Positions 17,976 to 29,360 of a stretch of 64,000 nucleotides of DNA are shown in pieces (the stretch's first letter is position 1; every line of letters begins with the position of its first letter). A program made the position numbers and the translations under genes. The notes under the pieces were generated by a model. The model saw nothing but the letters and a program-made list of their open reading frames with translations. It was not told the DNA's origin and did no database searches. This stretch comes from Cyanobacteria bacterium FACHB-471 (GTDB lineage: Bacteria; Cyanobacteriota; Cyanobacteriia; Elainellales; Elainellaceae), in NCBI GenBank assembly GCA_014695345.1, contig JACJOC010000093.1:59675-123674 (forward strand), read 5' to 3'.

Positions 17976-18353
17976 TCAGTTTTGTCCCGGCTTGCGAATC
18001 GTAAACGAAATAGAGCGCTGAAGGGGAGCTGATGGAGCTTTTGAAGCGGTGAGGTTGGGAAGCTGCGGGGTAGGGCGAGGATTGGGAATTGAGGATTGAG
18101 GGTTAGAGGTTGGAGATTGGGAATTGGGGGATTGAGAGGTGGGAAGTGAGGAATTAGGTTGAGGGGGCTTGGGGAGTGATGGTTGGGAAAAATTTTGCCA
18201 AGGTAAGCCTGCCGGTTTGTTGCGGTTGGAGGCGATCGCCAGCAAAACTCCCGCCACAACCAACGTAGGCAGAGGCAACGTCAAGCCCTGTAACCATTGA
18301 TAGAGTTCTATCATGCCTAAAAAGATAACGAAAAAAGCAGCCCAAACATGCAT
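17976..18353 (-). CDS. Small membrane protein with a low-complexity Pro/Ser/Asn/Gln linker
   Basis: A 125-residue protein of unknown function. The first 40 residues contain one or two hydrophobic segments (VWAAFFVIFLGMIELYQWL, then LPTLVVAGVLLAIASNRNK), suggesting an inner-membrane or thylakoid anchor. Residues of about 55-105 are almost all Pro, Ser, Asn, Gln, Thr and Leu. The DNA beneath is a run of near-repeats such as GGGAATTGGGG, so the linker appears to be built from an expanded simple repeat. The last 15 residues (RSISFTIRKPGQN) look like a conserved tail seen in cyanobacterial hypothetical proteins. ATG at 18353. It is divergent from ligA, about 80-110 bp away. Confidence 0.6.
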   Translation of the reverse strand: MHVWAAFFVIFLGMIELYQWLQGLTLPLPTLVVAGVLLAIASNRNKPAGLPWQNFSQPSLPKPPQPNSSLPTSQSPNSQSPTSNPQSSIPNPRPTPQLPNLTASKAPSAPLQRSISFTIRKPGQN

Positions 18354-18416
18354 TGCTTTAGCTTAGGACTAACTACAGGCAGAATACCCGATGTTTGCAA
18401 ATTAAAGTGATATTAG

Positions 18417-20609
<2,193 letters not shown>

Positions 20610-20697
20610 AAGGGGCAGACGTTTTAGCGTCTCGAAAGTATTCTGATTACGGCTATTTTTAGCTGTAATGGTGTAAAAATACGGCTATTTCACGAAT

Positions 20698-22491
20698 ATG
20701 AACTGTTCTGAGCCTGCCTCGTCCTTCACTGCCAGGCACGTGCGATCGCGTCCATTCGCGTTAACTCAACGATCCGCTCGTTGGTTTAAGTCCAAAATAA
20801 AGTCTATTTTAATTCCGGCAGTCTTACCCGCAGTTTTAGTTGCCTCTCCTGCGTCGGCGGCTGAGCGCATTTACTTTTCCTATGGCATTATCGAGCGCTC
20901 TATTTCTATTGATTCTTTAGAAATCTATGCCGAAGAAGGCACGATTGAGGCTGATCTGGAAGCTTACTCCCGATACGCCACCCCAGAACAGCTAGAGCAA
21001 CTACGTACCCTCCTGAGCGCTAAAGCAGAACTAAGTCCAGTGGCGATCGCCCAGTTTCTTTACACCGACCAAGGGGAAATCCTGCTCAGGCGACTAGGCG
21101 CAATTATCCAAACCGAAGCCCGTCAATCAGGGTTTTACGCCATTCGCTCCGCTTTGATTTTGGCTGCGGACGATCCAGAAGGGCTAACGCCATTAAATGT
21201 TCTCAGGAAATTTCCAGTCACAGGCATTCGCATTGACCTCAGTCGCACCCTGTCAGTGGTTAGCAACTTAGAGCAACTGATCAATCAAACCACCGAAGCC
21301 GTCAATGCAATTGAACAACAATCCGAACTGGAAGCAGCATCCGATCCGATGACTGACTCCTCATCGCCGCCTGATCCTCGGCGATTAGGTAGCTTTACCT
21401 GGCAAAGACAAACCATCACGCTAAACGACCCTAGCCGCGATCGCACCTTTGTTGCAGATGTTTATCTTCCGCTTGAGGCAACGGGCGATCCGAATTACCC
21501 GCTAGCTCCTGTTGCCTCTGCCCGGGTGATCATCATGTCTCATGGGCTAGGGTCAGACCGTACCACCTATCGTTATTTGGGAGAACACCTAGCCTCCTAC
21601 GGCTTTGCGGTTGCCATTCCAGAGCATCCAGGCAGCAATGCCGATCAGCTACAGGCACTGGTCGAGGGTCGGGCCAGCCAGGTCACAGAACCCGCTGAGT
21701 TCATCAACCGTCCGTTAGATGTGACATATCTGCTTGACGAGTTAGAAAGGCTCAACCAATCAGACTTTGCCTTTCAGGGGAGGCTAAATCTACAGCAGGT
21801 CGGCGTAGTGGGTCAATCCTTTGGCGGTTACACCGCATTGGCCCTGGCAGGCGCGAAAATCAACTTCCAGCAGCTTGCAGAAGATTGCGCTGCGGAAGAA
21901 AGCACGCTGAATTTATCGCTATTGCTCCAATGTCGGGCCGAAGAACTGGTGCCGCCCGCTATTGACCTGCGAGACGAGCGAGTGGTTTCAATCATGGCAA
22001 TCAACCCAATTGGCAGCATCATTTTAGGTCCAGCAGGCTTTAGCGAAATCGACATTCCAGTCATGCTAGTTTCAGGCAATGCAGACACCGTTGCACCAGC
22101 CCTGTTTGAACAGATTCGCCCTTTCACCTGGCTCACTACGCCCAACAAATATTTGCTGATGATTCGCGGATCAACCCACTTTTCAACCATTGGCACTTCT
22201 GAAACTAGCAGCGAGATAGTGACTTTGCCACCCGAAATCATTGGGCCAAGCCCAGCCGTTGCTCGGAGCTACATCGACGCAATGAGTACAGCCTTTTTTC
22301 AAGTCCATCTGGTCAAGGATGCAGACTACCTTGACTATCTCAGAGCTGCTTACACTGAACGCATCAGTGAACCCACATTGCCCATTGATTTAGTGCGTTT
22401 TTTAACTCCTGCCCAACTCGCCCAAGCGCTAAGAGAACCGATAGAATCTTCCAGCAGATTGCCCTCTAATTCATCTTCATCGTTAAATTAA
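20698..22491 (+). CDS. Secreted alpha/beta hydrolase with DUF1400 N-terminal domain
   Basis: Predicted exported hydrolase of 597 residues, similar to cyanobacterial 'predicted dienelactone hydrolase' proteins. A basic start and hydrophobic segment (ILIPAVLPAVLVASPASAAE, about residues 38-57) form a signal peptide with an ASA-A cleavage site. The DUF1400 region follows (about 57-190: IYFSYGIIERSISIDSLE). The catalytic domain begins near residue 240 with FVADVYLP and SHGLGSDR; the nucleophile elbow is VGQSFGGYTA (about 372-381). The Asp in NADTVAP and the His in STHFST are plausible acid and base. A hydrophobic membrane span is absent elsewhere, so it should be periplasmic. The substrate is unknown. 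Confidence 0.87.
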   Translation: MNCSEPASSFTARHVRSRPFALTQRSARWFKSKIKSILIPAVLPAVLVASPASAAERIYFSYGIIERSISIDSLEIYAEEGTIEADLEAYSRYATPEQLEQLRTLLSAKAELSPVAIAQFLYTDQGEILLRRLGAIIQTEARQSGFYAIRSALILAADDPEGLTPLNVLRKFPVTGIRIDLSRTLSVVSNLEQLINQTTEAVNAIEQQSELEAASDPMTDSSSPPDPRRLGSFTWQRQTITLNDPSRDRTFVADVYLPLEATGDPNYPLAPVASARVIIMSHGLGSDRTTYRYLGEHLASYGFAVAIPEHPGSNADQLQALVEGRASQVTEPAEFINRPLDVTYLLDELERLNQSDFAFQGRLNLQQVGVVGQSFGGYTALALAGAKINFQQLAEDCAAEESTLNLSLLLQCRAEELVPPAIDLRDERVVSIMAINPIGSIILGPAGFSEIDIPVMLVSGNADTVAPALFEQIRPFTWLTTPNKYLLMIRGSTHFSTIGTSETSSEIVTLPPEIIGPSPAVARSYIDAMSTAFFQVHLVKDADYLDYLRAAYTERISEPTLPIDLVRFLTPAQLAQALREPIESSSRLPSNSSSSLN

Positions 22492-23211
22492 CGGCAAATT
22501 AAGGTGCTGTGGCACCCTCTAAATGACTAGTAACCCTTGGCAAAACACGATATCAGCACTGTCGGCAACAATCGAGTCTGTTTTACCGTCAAAAATGCGG
22601 CAGGGTGAAGTCCGTTTTTTAGTCATCTCTGGCACGCTACTTCAAATCAAAAACTGATTCTTTGCTTAGACAGTCTGTTGGGCTGCGTTTCGGTAAAACG
22701 CTTTAAATGGACAGATGCCAAACATTTGCCATTGTGGTGACACATAGATTTACGGTCCATCTTTTAAGATTAGTTCAGCTCGATTGAAGAATGTATACTG
22801 GGAATTTATTCGTGTTTCCTGTCAGTACGTCTTTTTAGCAACGCGCTGGAGCGTGTACTGCCTACCTACTGTTGTAGAAATCATCGATCTTGAAGGGTGA
22901 GCCAATTCAGGGAGCGATCGCCATCCAGCCTTCTAAACAAGTCGAGCGAATAGCAGGTATTTTCTATCGCTTAGACAAAATTTAGACAGATCAAGGTCCA
23001 TCTCATCAGCATCACCACTCAATCCATTTGCTGGGAACGCTTTCAGCCAAATGTAGTGCTTTGCCTGAAGCATCCACCAACTCAGTTAATTCTTCATCTG
23101 TATAAAGAATCCCTGAAAAAATCCATCTCAGTGTACGGATGTTTAGACTACTCAGTGTGGTTGAATATTAAGCTTTAAAAGCAGGCTTTGTCCCTTGATT
23201 CAGCAATCGCT
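22492..23211. other. Intergenic region, nothing recognised
   Basis: About 700 bp between the hydrolase and the sensor kinase. It contains a small GGTGC/GCACC hairpin near 22504 and one HIP1-type site near 22915. I looked for riboswitch cores and small photosystem genes on both strands and recognised none. Confidence 0.5.
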
Positions 23212-25263
23212 ATGGCTATGCTAGGTCAATCCTCCTTTCGCCGAATTCTGCTATCGCGGATTCTCGTACTCAGCATCCCAATCTTGCTGCTGGGAGTAGG
23301 AGTGACTTTCCGTAAGGCGCGTACCAGCCTGCTATATACCGCTCGTCAAAACCTTGCCGAGAGCGCAATCCGCAAAGCAGATGACATCCAGGCATCAATC
23401 CAGTCCTTACAAACCAATCTAGAAACGGCCAGCCGTACCTCTATCTTGCAAGTTGGACAGCCAGAGGCGATCCAAACTTATCTAAACCAACTGTCCGCCG
23501 ATTTGCCTACCGAGATTCACTGCCTTCAGCTGATTGACTGGCAAACAGGCAACATAACCGCTACGACCTGCGGTAATCAACCTCTCCTTTCCAAGGCTGA
23601 CCTACCCTGGGCGACTCAGCAAAGTGAACTCAACGCCGACAGTTTTTATCTCAGTACGCTGCCGAGCAAACCCGCCACACCTGATGCACAAGCTGAACCA
23701 AGCAACGAATCTACTCAATCTGATCAAGCAGAACTTTCAACTGAATTAGATTTGCTCATTGGCACTCCCGTTTACGATCAAAACGGACAGCTCCGCTATA
23801 CGCTAGCGGCTCAATCCGTTCTGACACAGCGGGAAAGCGGCAAGCCAGGATCACTGCTAGGCTACACCACCATCATTGACCAAGATGGCGTTTTTCTGGC
23901 TCATCCATTACCTAGCCGAGTTGGGCAAAACATTAAAGACGGGCCTGATGCCGATCGCTTCGAAAATATCATTAACAACGTTCAGCGAGGGGACGACCCA
24001 GATGTCCGTCACATCTTCAGTTTTGTAGGAGATGAGGAGGAGTGGCTAGCAGGCTACAGCCCTATTCAAATTAGTATTAGCCCAACCGAAGATCGCACCT
24101 GGACAGTTCTAGCCGTAACTCGCTTAGATAATGCCCTGCATGGGCTGGAAGATATTAAACGCATTCTGGTAATTCTAACGACAGGATTATTGGCTGCTCA
24201 CCTTTTAGCCATGCTTTACATGGCAAGAGACTTGGCTCTACCCATTGAGCAATTGGGAAAGTACGCCCGTCACATCCACAAACGCGACCCGCTGCAACGC
24301 GCTCCCAAAAACTTTCGCATTCGAGAACTCAATCATCTAGCTGAAGTACTCGACAACATGGTGAGGCGGCTAGAAGAACGGGCTAAAGAACTAGAGGCAG
24401 CATGGCAAGAAGCCGAAGCCGCTAATCAACTCAAAAGTGAGTTTCTTGCCAATACCTCTCATGAACTGCGAACACCGCTGAATGCAATTATTGGCTGCAT
24501 TCGCTTAGTCCGAGACGACTGCTGCGACTCGCCTGAGGAAGAGGTGGAGTTTCTTGATCGAGCAGATGAAGCAGCAATCCATTTGCTCAAGATCATCAAC
24601 GATTTGCTGGACATTGCCAAAATTGAGGCAGGAACCCTTTCCCTTTCAATTGAGCTGATCGACCTGCGGCAAATTCTTCAGGAAGTGGTCGATCTGCAAA
24701 GTATGCAGATTCACGAGAAAGGATTGCGTCTGAGCGTACCAGAAATGTCCGAGCCAATCATGGTTCGCTCTGATCCGGCAAAGCTAAAGCAGGTGCTGCT
24801 GAACGTGATATACAACGCAATTAAATTTACTGATCAGGGCAGTATCACGATTGATACTCGCATTGAAACTGCTGTGAACTCGGTTCAAACAAGCCAGTTT
24901 AACGGACATCGGACTGTAGAAACTCCTGTCAATCCTGAAGCCTGGGTGATCATCTCGGTTCACGATACAGGCATTGGAATCGACCCGACACAGCAGCATA
25001 AGCTATTTCGTCCTTTTGTGATGGTTGACGGTACCACCACGCGCAAATTTGAAGGAACGGGTTTAGGACTGGCTATTTCTCGAAATTTGATCGAGTTGAT
25101 GGGTGGCAGCATTACGCTGCACAGCGCGGGTGTGGGTCAGGGCACCACTGTAGAAATTGCCTTGCCGATCGCCACTATTCAGCCTCCTGCAGCTGCCATT
25201 GCGGGATCTGACACTCAGGAACCAGCCTCAAAGACTATTACAGAGCATCCAGCCGTGCGGTAG
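23212..25263 (+). CDS. Membrane sensor histidine kinase with a Cache-like sensor domain
   Basis: Two-component sensor of about 683 residues. Membrane span 1 is at about residues 12-32 (ILVLSIPILLLGVGVTF), then a large extracytoplasmic Cache-like domain (to about 320) with the GYTTIIDQDGVFLAHP strand typical of such domains. Span 2 (ILVILTTGLLAAHLLAML) leads to a HAMP linker. The kinase core shows the H-box LANTSHELRTPLNAI, N-box LLNVIYNAIKF, G1 DTGIGID and G2 GTGLGLAIS. No receiver domain is attached and no response regulator is adjacent. I use ATG 23212 (a second ATG is at 23218); a TTG at 23188 lacks support. The signal and partner are unknown. Confidence 0.9.
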   Translation: MAMLGQSSFRRILLSRILVLSIPILLLGVGVTFRKARTSLLYTARQNLAESAIRKADDIQASIQSLQTNLETASRTSILQVGQPEAIQTYLNQLSADLPTEIHCLQLIDWQTGNITATTCGNQPLLSKADLPWATQQSELNADSFYLSTLPSKPATPDAQAEPSNESTQSDQAELSTELDLLIGTPVYDQNGQLRYTLAAQSVLTQRESGKPGSLLGYTTIIDQDGVFLAHPLPSRVGQNIKDGPDADRFENIINNVQRGDDPDVRHIFSFVGDEEEWLAGYSPIQISISPTEDRTWTVLAVTRLDNALHGLEDIKRILVILTTGLLAAHLLAMLYMARDLALPIEQLGKYARHIHKRDPLQRAPKNFRIRELNHLAEVLDNMVRRLEERAKELEAAWQEAEAANQLKSEFLANTSHELRTPLNAIIGCIRLVRDDCCDSPEEEVEFLDRADEAAIHLLKIINDLLDIAKIEAGTLSLSIELIDLRQILQEVVDLQSMQIHEKGLRLSVPEMSEPIMVRSDPAKLKQVLLNVIYNAIKFTDQGSITIDTRIETAVNSVQTSQFNGHRTVETPVNPEAWVIISVHDTGIGIDPTQQHKLFRPFVMVDGTTTRKFEGTGLGLAISRNLIELMGGSITLHSAGVGQGTTVEIALPIATIQPPAAAIAGSDTQEPASKTITEHPAVR

Positions 25264-25285
25264 TAGACCTAGAACGGATTGCACC

Positions 25286-26323
25286 CTATGGAACTGACAC
25301 GATTTGACCACCCTGGTTGAGGGAGGTCGTCAGCGCTGAGAGAATCTGAACGAGTTTTGCCCCTACCCAACCGGAAGAAATTTCGGAGGGTCGATTTTGA
25401 GCCATGCAGGACAGGAAGTGGCCACAAACTTGTCGCAGTGGTTCAGCAGGTTCTAGCTCTAACGCTTCAACGCTCTGACCGGCAGGAATAAAGTATTGAT
25501 TAGTCTGCTCCAGATATCCCCGTTGGAGGGTCAAAGGAGAAGTAGATAGCTCATCAAAAATGAGCGTCCCTTGACTACCAGCAATACAGAGTCGCCGCTG
25601 TTTATCAGGATTGAGCCAACAGAGGTGAACCGAGGCTTGAAAACCGCTGGGGTAAATGAGCTTTAGCCACACTAAATCTGATAACCCTTGAGGAAAAAAC
25701 TGAGTATTGGGTGACTGAGACTGTAGCCAGACCGTGCCCTGTGCCTGCACTTGAGTCGGTGTCTCGTTTAACCAGTGGTTGAAAATAGCAATGTCGTGAA
25801 TGGCTAGATCCCAGAGCGCATCCACGTCCTGACGGACGGGACCAAGATGGGTACGGGCAGCGTAGCCGTAACGCAACTCTCCCAGGGTCCCAGTTTGAAG
25901 AGTTTTTCTGCCTTGCCGCACAGCCGGATGAAACAAATAGGTATGGTCAATCACAAGCTGTCGCTGATGTTGCTCTGCAAGCTGACATAGCTTGATTGAT
26001 TCTGCTCCGTCTAGCGTCAGCGGTTTTTCTGAAAGAACGTGGTGTCCTTGCTCCAGTGCAGCCTGAATCAGTAGGGCATGAGTTGTTGCTGGAGTGGCGA
26101 TCGCCACCCCCTGCACGTCTTGAAGCTGCATTACCGCTTCCCAATCCGTACTTAACTTGACATTGTCCAGAGGAAACCGCTCAGCCAGGGCATTTAGGCG
26201 ATCGCCCTCAGTGTCTACCACTGCAATTAACCGAGCGTTAGGATGCTCCAAAAAATTGCGAACCAGATGCACGCCCCATCGCCCTGCCCCAAATACCGCA
26301 ATTCCAAGTTTTTCATCCCTCAT
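25286..26323 (-). CDS. Gfo/Idh/MocA-family oxidoreductase
   Basis: NAD(P)-dependent oxidoreductase, probably acting on a sugar or sugar derivative. The Rossmann start is VFGAGRWGVHLVRNF (G-x-G-x-x-G, about residues 10-24), and the family EKPLT motif with its catalytic Lys is at about 98-102 (VLSEKPLTLDG). The C-terminal beta domain contains DLAIHDIAIFNHWL, where the conserved D-x-x-x-H-D pattern lies. The 345 residues are typical. The 3' end faces the sensor kinase with a 22-bp gap, and rnc lies 87 bp upstream in the same direction. The substrate cannot be read from the sequence; inositol, glucose-fructose or biliverdin-type roles are all possible in the family. Confidence 0.88.
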   Translation of the reverse strand: MRDEKLGIAVFGAGRWGVHLVRNFLEHPNARLIAVVDTEGDRLNALAERFPLDNVKLSTDWEAVMQLQDVQGVAIATPATTHALLIQAALEQGHHVLSEKPLTLDGAESIKLCQLAEQHQRQLVIDHTYLFHPAVRQGRKTLQTGTLGELRYGYAARTHLGPVRQDVDALWDLAIHDIAIFNHWLNETPTQVQAQGTVWLQSQSPNTQFFPQGLSDLVWLKLIYPSGFQASVHLCWLNPDKQRRLCIAGSQGTLIFDELSTSPLTLQRGYLEQTNQYFIPAGQSVEALELEPAEPLRQVCGHFLSCMAQNRPSEISSGWVGAKLVQILSALTTSLNQGGQIVSVP

Positions 26324-26410
26324 CCTTTATTCCTCTCAAACAGCCTTTATTCCCCTCGAACAGTAGGTATAGCGGAAGAACGAAAGTTTACCTTCATCCC
26401 TTCTCCCTCT

Positions 26411-27136
26411 TTATCCTTCCCTTCCTTCTGTTTGCTGCAACGCCAAAAAGGCAATTCTTGCTGCCGCTTGCTCTGCCGCTTTCTTAGATTGCCCCTTGCC
26501 TTGGCCCCACTGTTGTCCTTTGAACCAAACCTCTGCCATAAATCGCTCGCTGTCGCCATAGGTTTGACCAATCTCAGTGACGCGGTATTCAGGCAGCATT
26601 TGATAGTGAGTTTGCGTCCAGGCTTGCAAAGCGCCTTTGTAATTTTGCAGGGTGGGATCACGCAGAACCGTTTCGGTCAACTCGCGCAAATGAGAGTCTA
26701 GCCAGGGATGGATTAGCTTCAAGTTGTGAGTGCTGAGGTAGAGTGCTGCTAAAACGGCTTCTAGAGAATCTGCTAAGCGTGTCTCCTGCCCAACCTTGTC
26801 GCGTGAGGCGCTGCTGCCCACGAGCAGATAGCGATCGAAGCCATAAGAATCAGCGATCGCTGCTAGAGAGCGATCGCTAACCAACACCGCCCGAATTGCC
26901 GAAAGCACCCCTTCACTGGACTGGGGATAAGTTTCAAATAAAAATTCTGCTGCTGCCAGCTTCACGACCGCATCGCCGACAAATTCGAGCCGCTCATAAT
27001 TTGCCTCAGGCGAAGCAGTCGGATGGGTCAACGCCAAATCTAATAGCTCCCATTTAACCGGAGAGTCAGACGGTAATCCAAGCCTTTCTACCAATTGACG
27101 GAGCTGCTTTGGACGACGGGGATCAATCAGGGACAT
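26411..27136 (-). CDS. rnc: Ribonuclease III
   Basis: Cuts double-stranded RNA, as in rRNA maturation. The 241 residues contain the nuclease domain with signature NYERLEFVGDAVVKLAAAEFL (about residues 45-65), where Glu and Asp bind magnesium, and a second acidic site in LADSLEAVLAALYLS. The dsRNA-binding domain covers about 160-235 (NYKGALQAWTQTHYQMLPEYRV ... GQGKGQSKKAAEQAAARIAF). ATG at 27136. The gene begins only about 70 bp past the 3' end of rnpB in the same direction, so the two RNase components could share a transcript. Many cyanobacteria have several RNase III-like proteins; this is a full-length form. Confidence 0.95.
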   Translation of the reverse strand: MSLIDPRRPKQLRQLVERLGLPSDSPVKWELLDLALTHPTASPEANYERLEFVGDAVVKLAAAEFLFETYPQSSEGVLSAIRAVLVSDRSLAAIADSYGFDRYLLVGSSASRDKVGQETRLADSLEAVLAALYLSTHNLKLIHPWLDSHLRELTETVLRDPTLQNYKGALQAWTQTHYQMLPEYRVTEIGQTYGDSERFMAEVWFKGQQWGQGKGQSKKAAEQAAARIAFLALQQTEGREG

Positions 27137-27208
27137 TCAACCTAAACCTGGACGCATTGCTGCTGGAAACCAATAGCCCAATTAGCTCTGGGAAAGGAAT
27201 TGGGAAAA

Positions 27209-27602
27209 GGGAAGAGCCGGACATAAGCCGGGTTCTGTTCTTTCAACAGAGAACTGCTGAAAGGGCAGTTATCTATCTGGGATGCCTGTTGCCAGACACC
27301 TCTAGCGGGTTTCGCAGAAACGAATTAACCGTTTCTACCCGGAGCCGGAAAAAGACCAACCGTTGCTCCTTCGACCTTGCTCCCAACCGGGGTTTACCGA
27401 GCCAGCGCCTCTCGACGCTGCTGGTGCGCTCTTACCGCACCCTTGCAACCTTACCTGTGAGTCTAAGACTCCATCGGCGGTATGTTTCTGTGGCACTTTC
27501 CTCACGGTCGCCCGCACTGGGCGTTACCCAGCAAGTTTGGTCTTTTGGGAGCCCGGACTTTCCTCAGACTTTCGTCCGTAACCACCTGCGCCTACTCTTC
27601 CC
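27209..27602 (-). ncRNA. rnpB: RNase P RNA (class A)
   Basis: Catalytic RNA that matures tRNA 5' ends. On the minus strand it begins GGGAAGAGTAGGC and contains the universal CRI-type stretch GAGGAAAGTCCGGGCTCCC, the GGGTAACGCCCAGTGCGGGC block, GTGAGGAAAGTGCCACAGAAA, and the closing CAGAACCCGGCTTATGTCCGG. GGGAAGAG at the 5' end (27595-27602) pairs with CTCTTCCC at the 3' end (27209-27216), closing helix P1 and fixing the borders to within a few bases. About 394 nt is normal for cyanobacteria. All open reading frames drawn over this stretch are artefacts. Confidence 0.96.
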
Positions 27603-27631
27603 TTGATTCAAGTCTATAGCAAGCGACGAAT

Positions 27632-27668
27632 AGGTTGTGAGTGCACTTCTCGAGTGCACTCACAACCT
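27632..27668. repeat. Perfect 16-bp inverted repeat upstream of rnpB
   Basis: AGGTTGTGAGTGCACT (27632-27647) and its exact complement (27653-27668) flank the loop TCTCG. It lies 30 bp before the 5' end of rnpB on the minus strand, where the rnpB promoter should be, and 16 bp before the terminator of the small gene upstream. It could be a protein-binding site or a processing/termination hairpin. Confidence 0.75.
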
Positions 27669-27683
27669 GATCTGGATTACGAC

Positions 27684-27719
27684 AAAAAAGGAGGGCGGGG
27701 CAAAACCCATCCTCCTTTT
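27684..27719 (-). terminator. Intrinsic terminator of the small KOW-like gene
   Basis: On the minus strand AAAAGGAGGATGGG pairs with CCCCGCCCTCCTTTT, with small mismatches, followed by TTTTTT. It lies 25 bp past the stop of the 69-residue gene and would separate it from rnpB. Confidence 0.75.
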
Positions 27720-27744
27720 CTAAAACACCTTCTAAGACACTGCA

Positions 27745-27954
27745 CTAAACACTGTGGCTATACTCTGCCTCTACTTCCATCCAGGATGAAGAAAGATCTT
27801 CAATGATGCTGCCTTGAACTACGCCTGAACCTTTTAGCAGATGAACTTTGAGCGTGGGTAGATATGTACCGTTGAGCATTAGGTGTCCGTAGCCCGTAAC
27901 CTTACCAATCCATCCAGTTTTGCGATGAACTGCGTAATCTTCAACGTTTAGCAT
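27745..27954 (-). CDS. Small conserved hypothetical protein
   Basis: A 69-residue soluble protein with no signal peptide. The middle part (DYAVHRKTGWIGKVTGYGHLMLNGTYLPTLKVHLLKG) reads like a small beta-barrel of SH3/KOW type, with alternating hydrophobic residues and glycines; this is an impression rather than a family match. ATG at 27954, with GGAG ten bases upstream. It has its own intrinsic terminator before rnpB, and a glycosyltransferase gene lies about 100 bp downstream... in transcription it precedes rnpB and follows the glycosyltransferase gene on the minus strand. Function unknown. Confidence 0.72.
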   Translation of the reverse strand: MLNVEDYAVHRKTGWIGKVTGYGHLMLNGTYLPTLKVHLLKGSGVVQGSIIEDLSSSWMEVEAEYSHSV

Positions 27955-28055
27955 TGCTCTGACTCCTAGTTTTGACGTTTTCTGCCCTAACTTTTTGTTA
28001 GCCGATCAAAAGCAACCACCCAACTAAATTCCTAAACTTCGAAATTCACGGTGTC

Positions 28056-29360
28056 TCACGCTACGCGATCTTTTTTGGGCGCGATCGCTGCGGGAACAAC
28101 GGTTTTCGCTGGAATCGCAGTCGCCTGAGCTAGCAAGCTGGTGTAAAGTTGACCCAGGTTTGCCGCGACGCTTTGCCAGCTAAAGGCGATTTCAACTCGT
28201 TGCCGAGCCGTTTCACCCAGCTGGTTTCGCCAAGCGGGATCGCTAAGAATGCGATCGATCGCCGTGGTAAACCCTAGCTCATCTTTGGGTGGTACCAATA
28301 ATCCGGTGACTTCAGGAACAACAGTAAACTTCAGTCCGCCAACGTTGCTGGCGATGACTGGAGTGCGGCTAGCCATTGCCTCCAGGGGCACCAAGCCAAA
28401 CGGCTCATAGTGACTGGGCACAACGCACACATCCGCAGCGGCATAGTAGAACGGCAGGTTTGAGTCGTCTAGACGACCAGGAAAAGTCGTGATCGAGTCG
28501 AGTCCTAGCTCTGAGACGATACCGCCAATGCGATCGCGCTCTTTGCCATCGGACTGTCCGGGACGACTGCCGCCACCAATGACCAACCTCAAATCACCCT
28601 GATCTCGCAGGCTAGATTTGGCAACTGCCCGCACTAAGGTTTCGATCCCCTTACGGGGGTCAAATCGACCAACATAGAGGACAACCTTAGACTTTGGATC
28701 AATTCCTAACTGCTGTCGCGCCTCAAGTTGACTAATGTTGCCAAACTTGTCTAAGTCTGTGCCACAGGGAATCACTTCGATTCTGCCTTTCTTAGATACC
28801 AGCGTCCTCATGTGCTCTTGCTCTTGAGGGCTGGTGGCGACCACACAGTTAATCATTTCCAGGCAAGCTTTTTCGACCTCTAGACGCTGAGTGGCGATCG
28901 CTGGAACATCACTCACCGTGTTGTACTTGATCGCACCGAGTGAGTGATAGGTATGCAGTTGAACCAGGGGTTGAGCCTGCTTTAGCTGCATTCCGACCCA
29001 CGCGGCCAACCAGTAGTGCGTATGAACCAGGGAGTACTGCACCCCCTCCCGTTGCTGAAACCGCTGGAACTGGTCTACAAACTCCGGTAGATGCTCAAAT
29101 AGATGATCTCGATGCATGTAAGTCGCAGGTCCAGCACTCAGGCGAATCGTTCGACAGTTAGGCAAATGCTGAACAATTGCAGCCTGCTCAGGATCGTTAC
29201 GGCGAGTGAACATATCCACTTGCCAACCCTGCTGAGCTAGTGTTTGTCCGACCTGACGGACATAAACATTTTCCCCTCCAGCCTCTTCCTGCCCAATCTC
29301 AGCAGCAGGATCACCACAAACAGAAATTAAAGCAACTCGCTTTTCTTGAGTCAGGAGCAT
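28056..29360 (-). CDS. GT4-type glycosyltransferase
   Basis: Retaining GT-B glycosyltransferase of family 4, 434 residues. The N-terminal domain has the acceptor loop GGENVYVRQVGQTLAQQGWQV (about residues 28-48) and HTHYWLAAW, as in sucrose-phosphate synthase-like and MshA-like enzymes. The C-terminal nucleotide-sugar domain contains VVLYVGRFDPRKGIETLV (about 227-244) and the family signature HYEPFGLVPLEAMASRTPVIAS (E-x7-E, about 318-339). It is predicted to be cytoplasmic. Resemblance to SPS/sucrose synthase-type GTs is typical of cyanobacterial homologues, but the sequence lacks the phosphatase domain and the substrate cannot be assigned. ATG at 29360. Confidence 0.9.
   Translation of the reverse strand: MLLTQEKRVALISVCGDPAAEIGQEEAGGENVYVRQVGQTLAQQGWQVDMFTRRNDPEQAAIVQHLPNCRTIRLSAGPATYMHRDHLFEHLPEFVDQFQRFQQREGVQYSLVHTHYWLAAWVGMQLKQAQPLVQLHTYHSLGAIKYNTVSDVPAIATQRLEVEKACLEMINCVVATSPQEQEHMRTLVSKKGRIEVIPCGTDLDKFGNISQLEARQQLGIDPKSKVVLYVGRFDPRKGIETLVRAVAKSSLRDQGDLRLVIGGGSRPGQSDGKERDRIGGIVSELGLDSITTFPGRLDDSNLPFYYAAADVCVVPSHYEPFGLVPLEAMASRTPVIASNVGGLKFTVVPEVTGLLVPPKDELGFTTAIDRILSDPAWRNQLGETARQRVEIAFSWQSVAANLGQLYTSLLAQATAIPAKTVVPAAIAPKKDRVA

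Noticed and set aside
27109..27606. Several ORFs of 60-165 codons on both strands
   Set aside because: The stretch is RNase P RNA with its invariant blocks and closing P1 helix; the frames are accidental.
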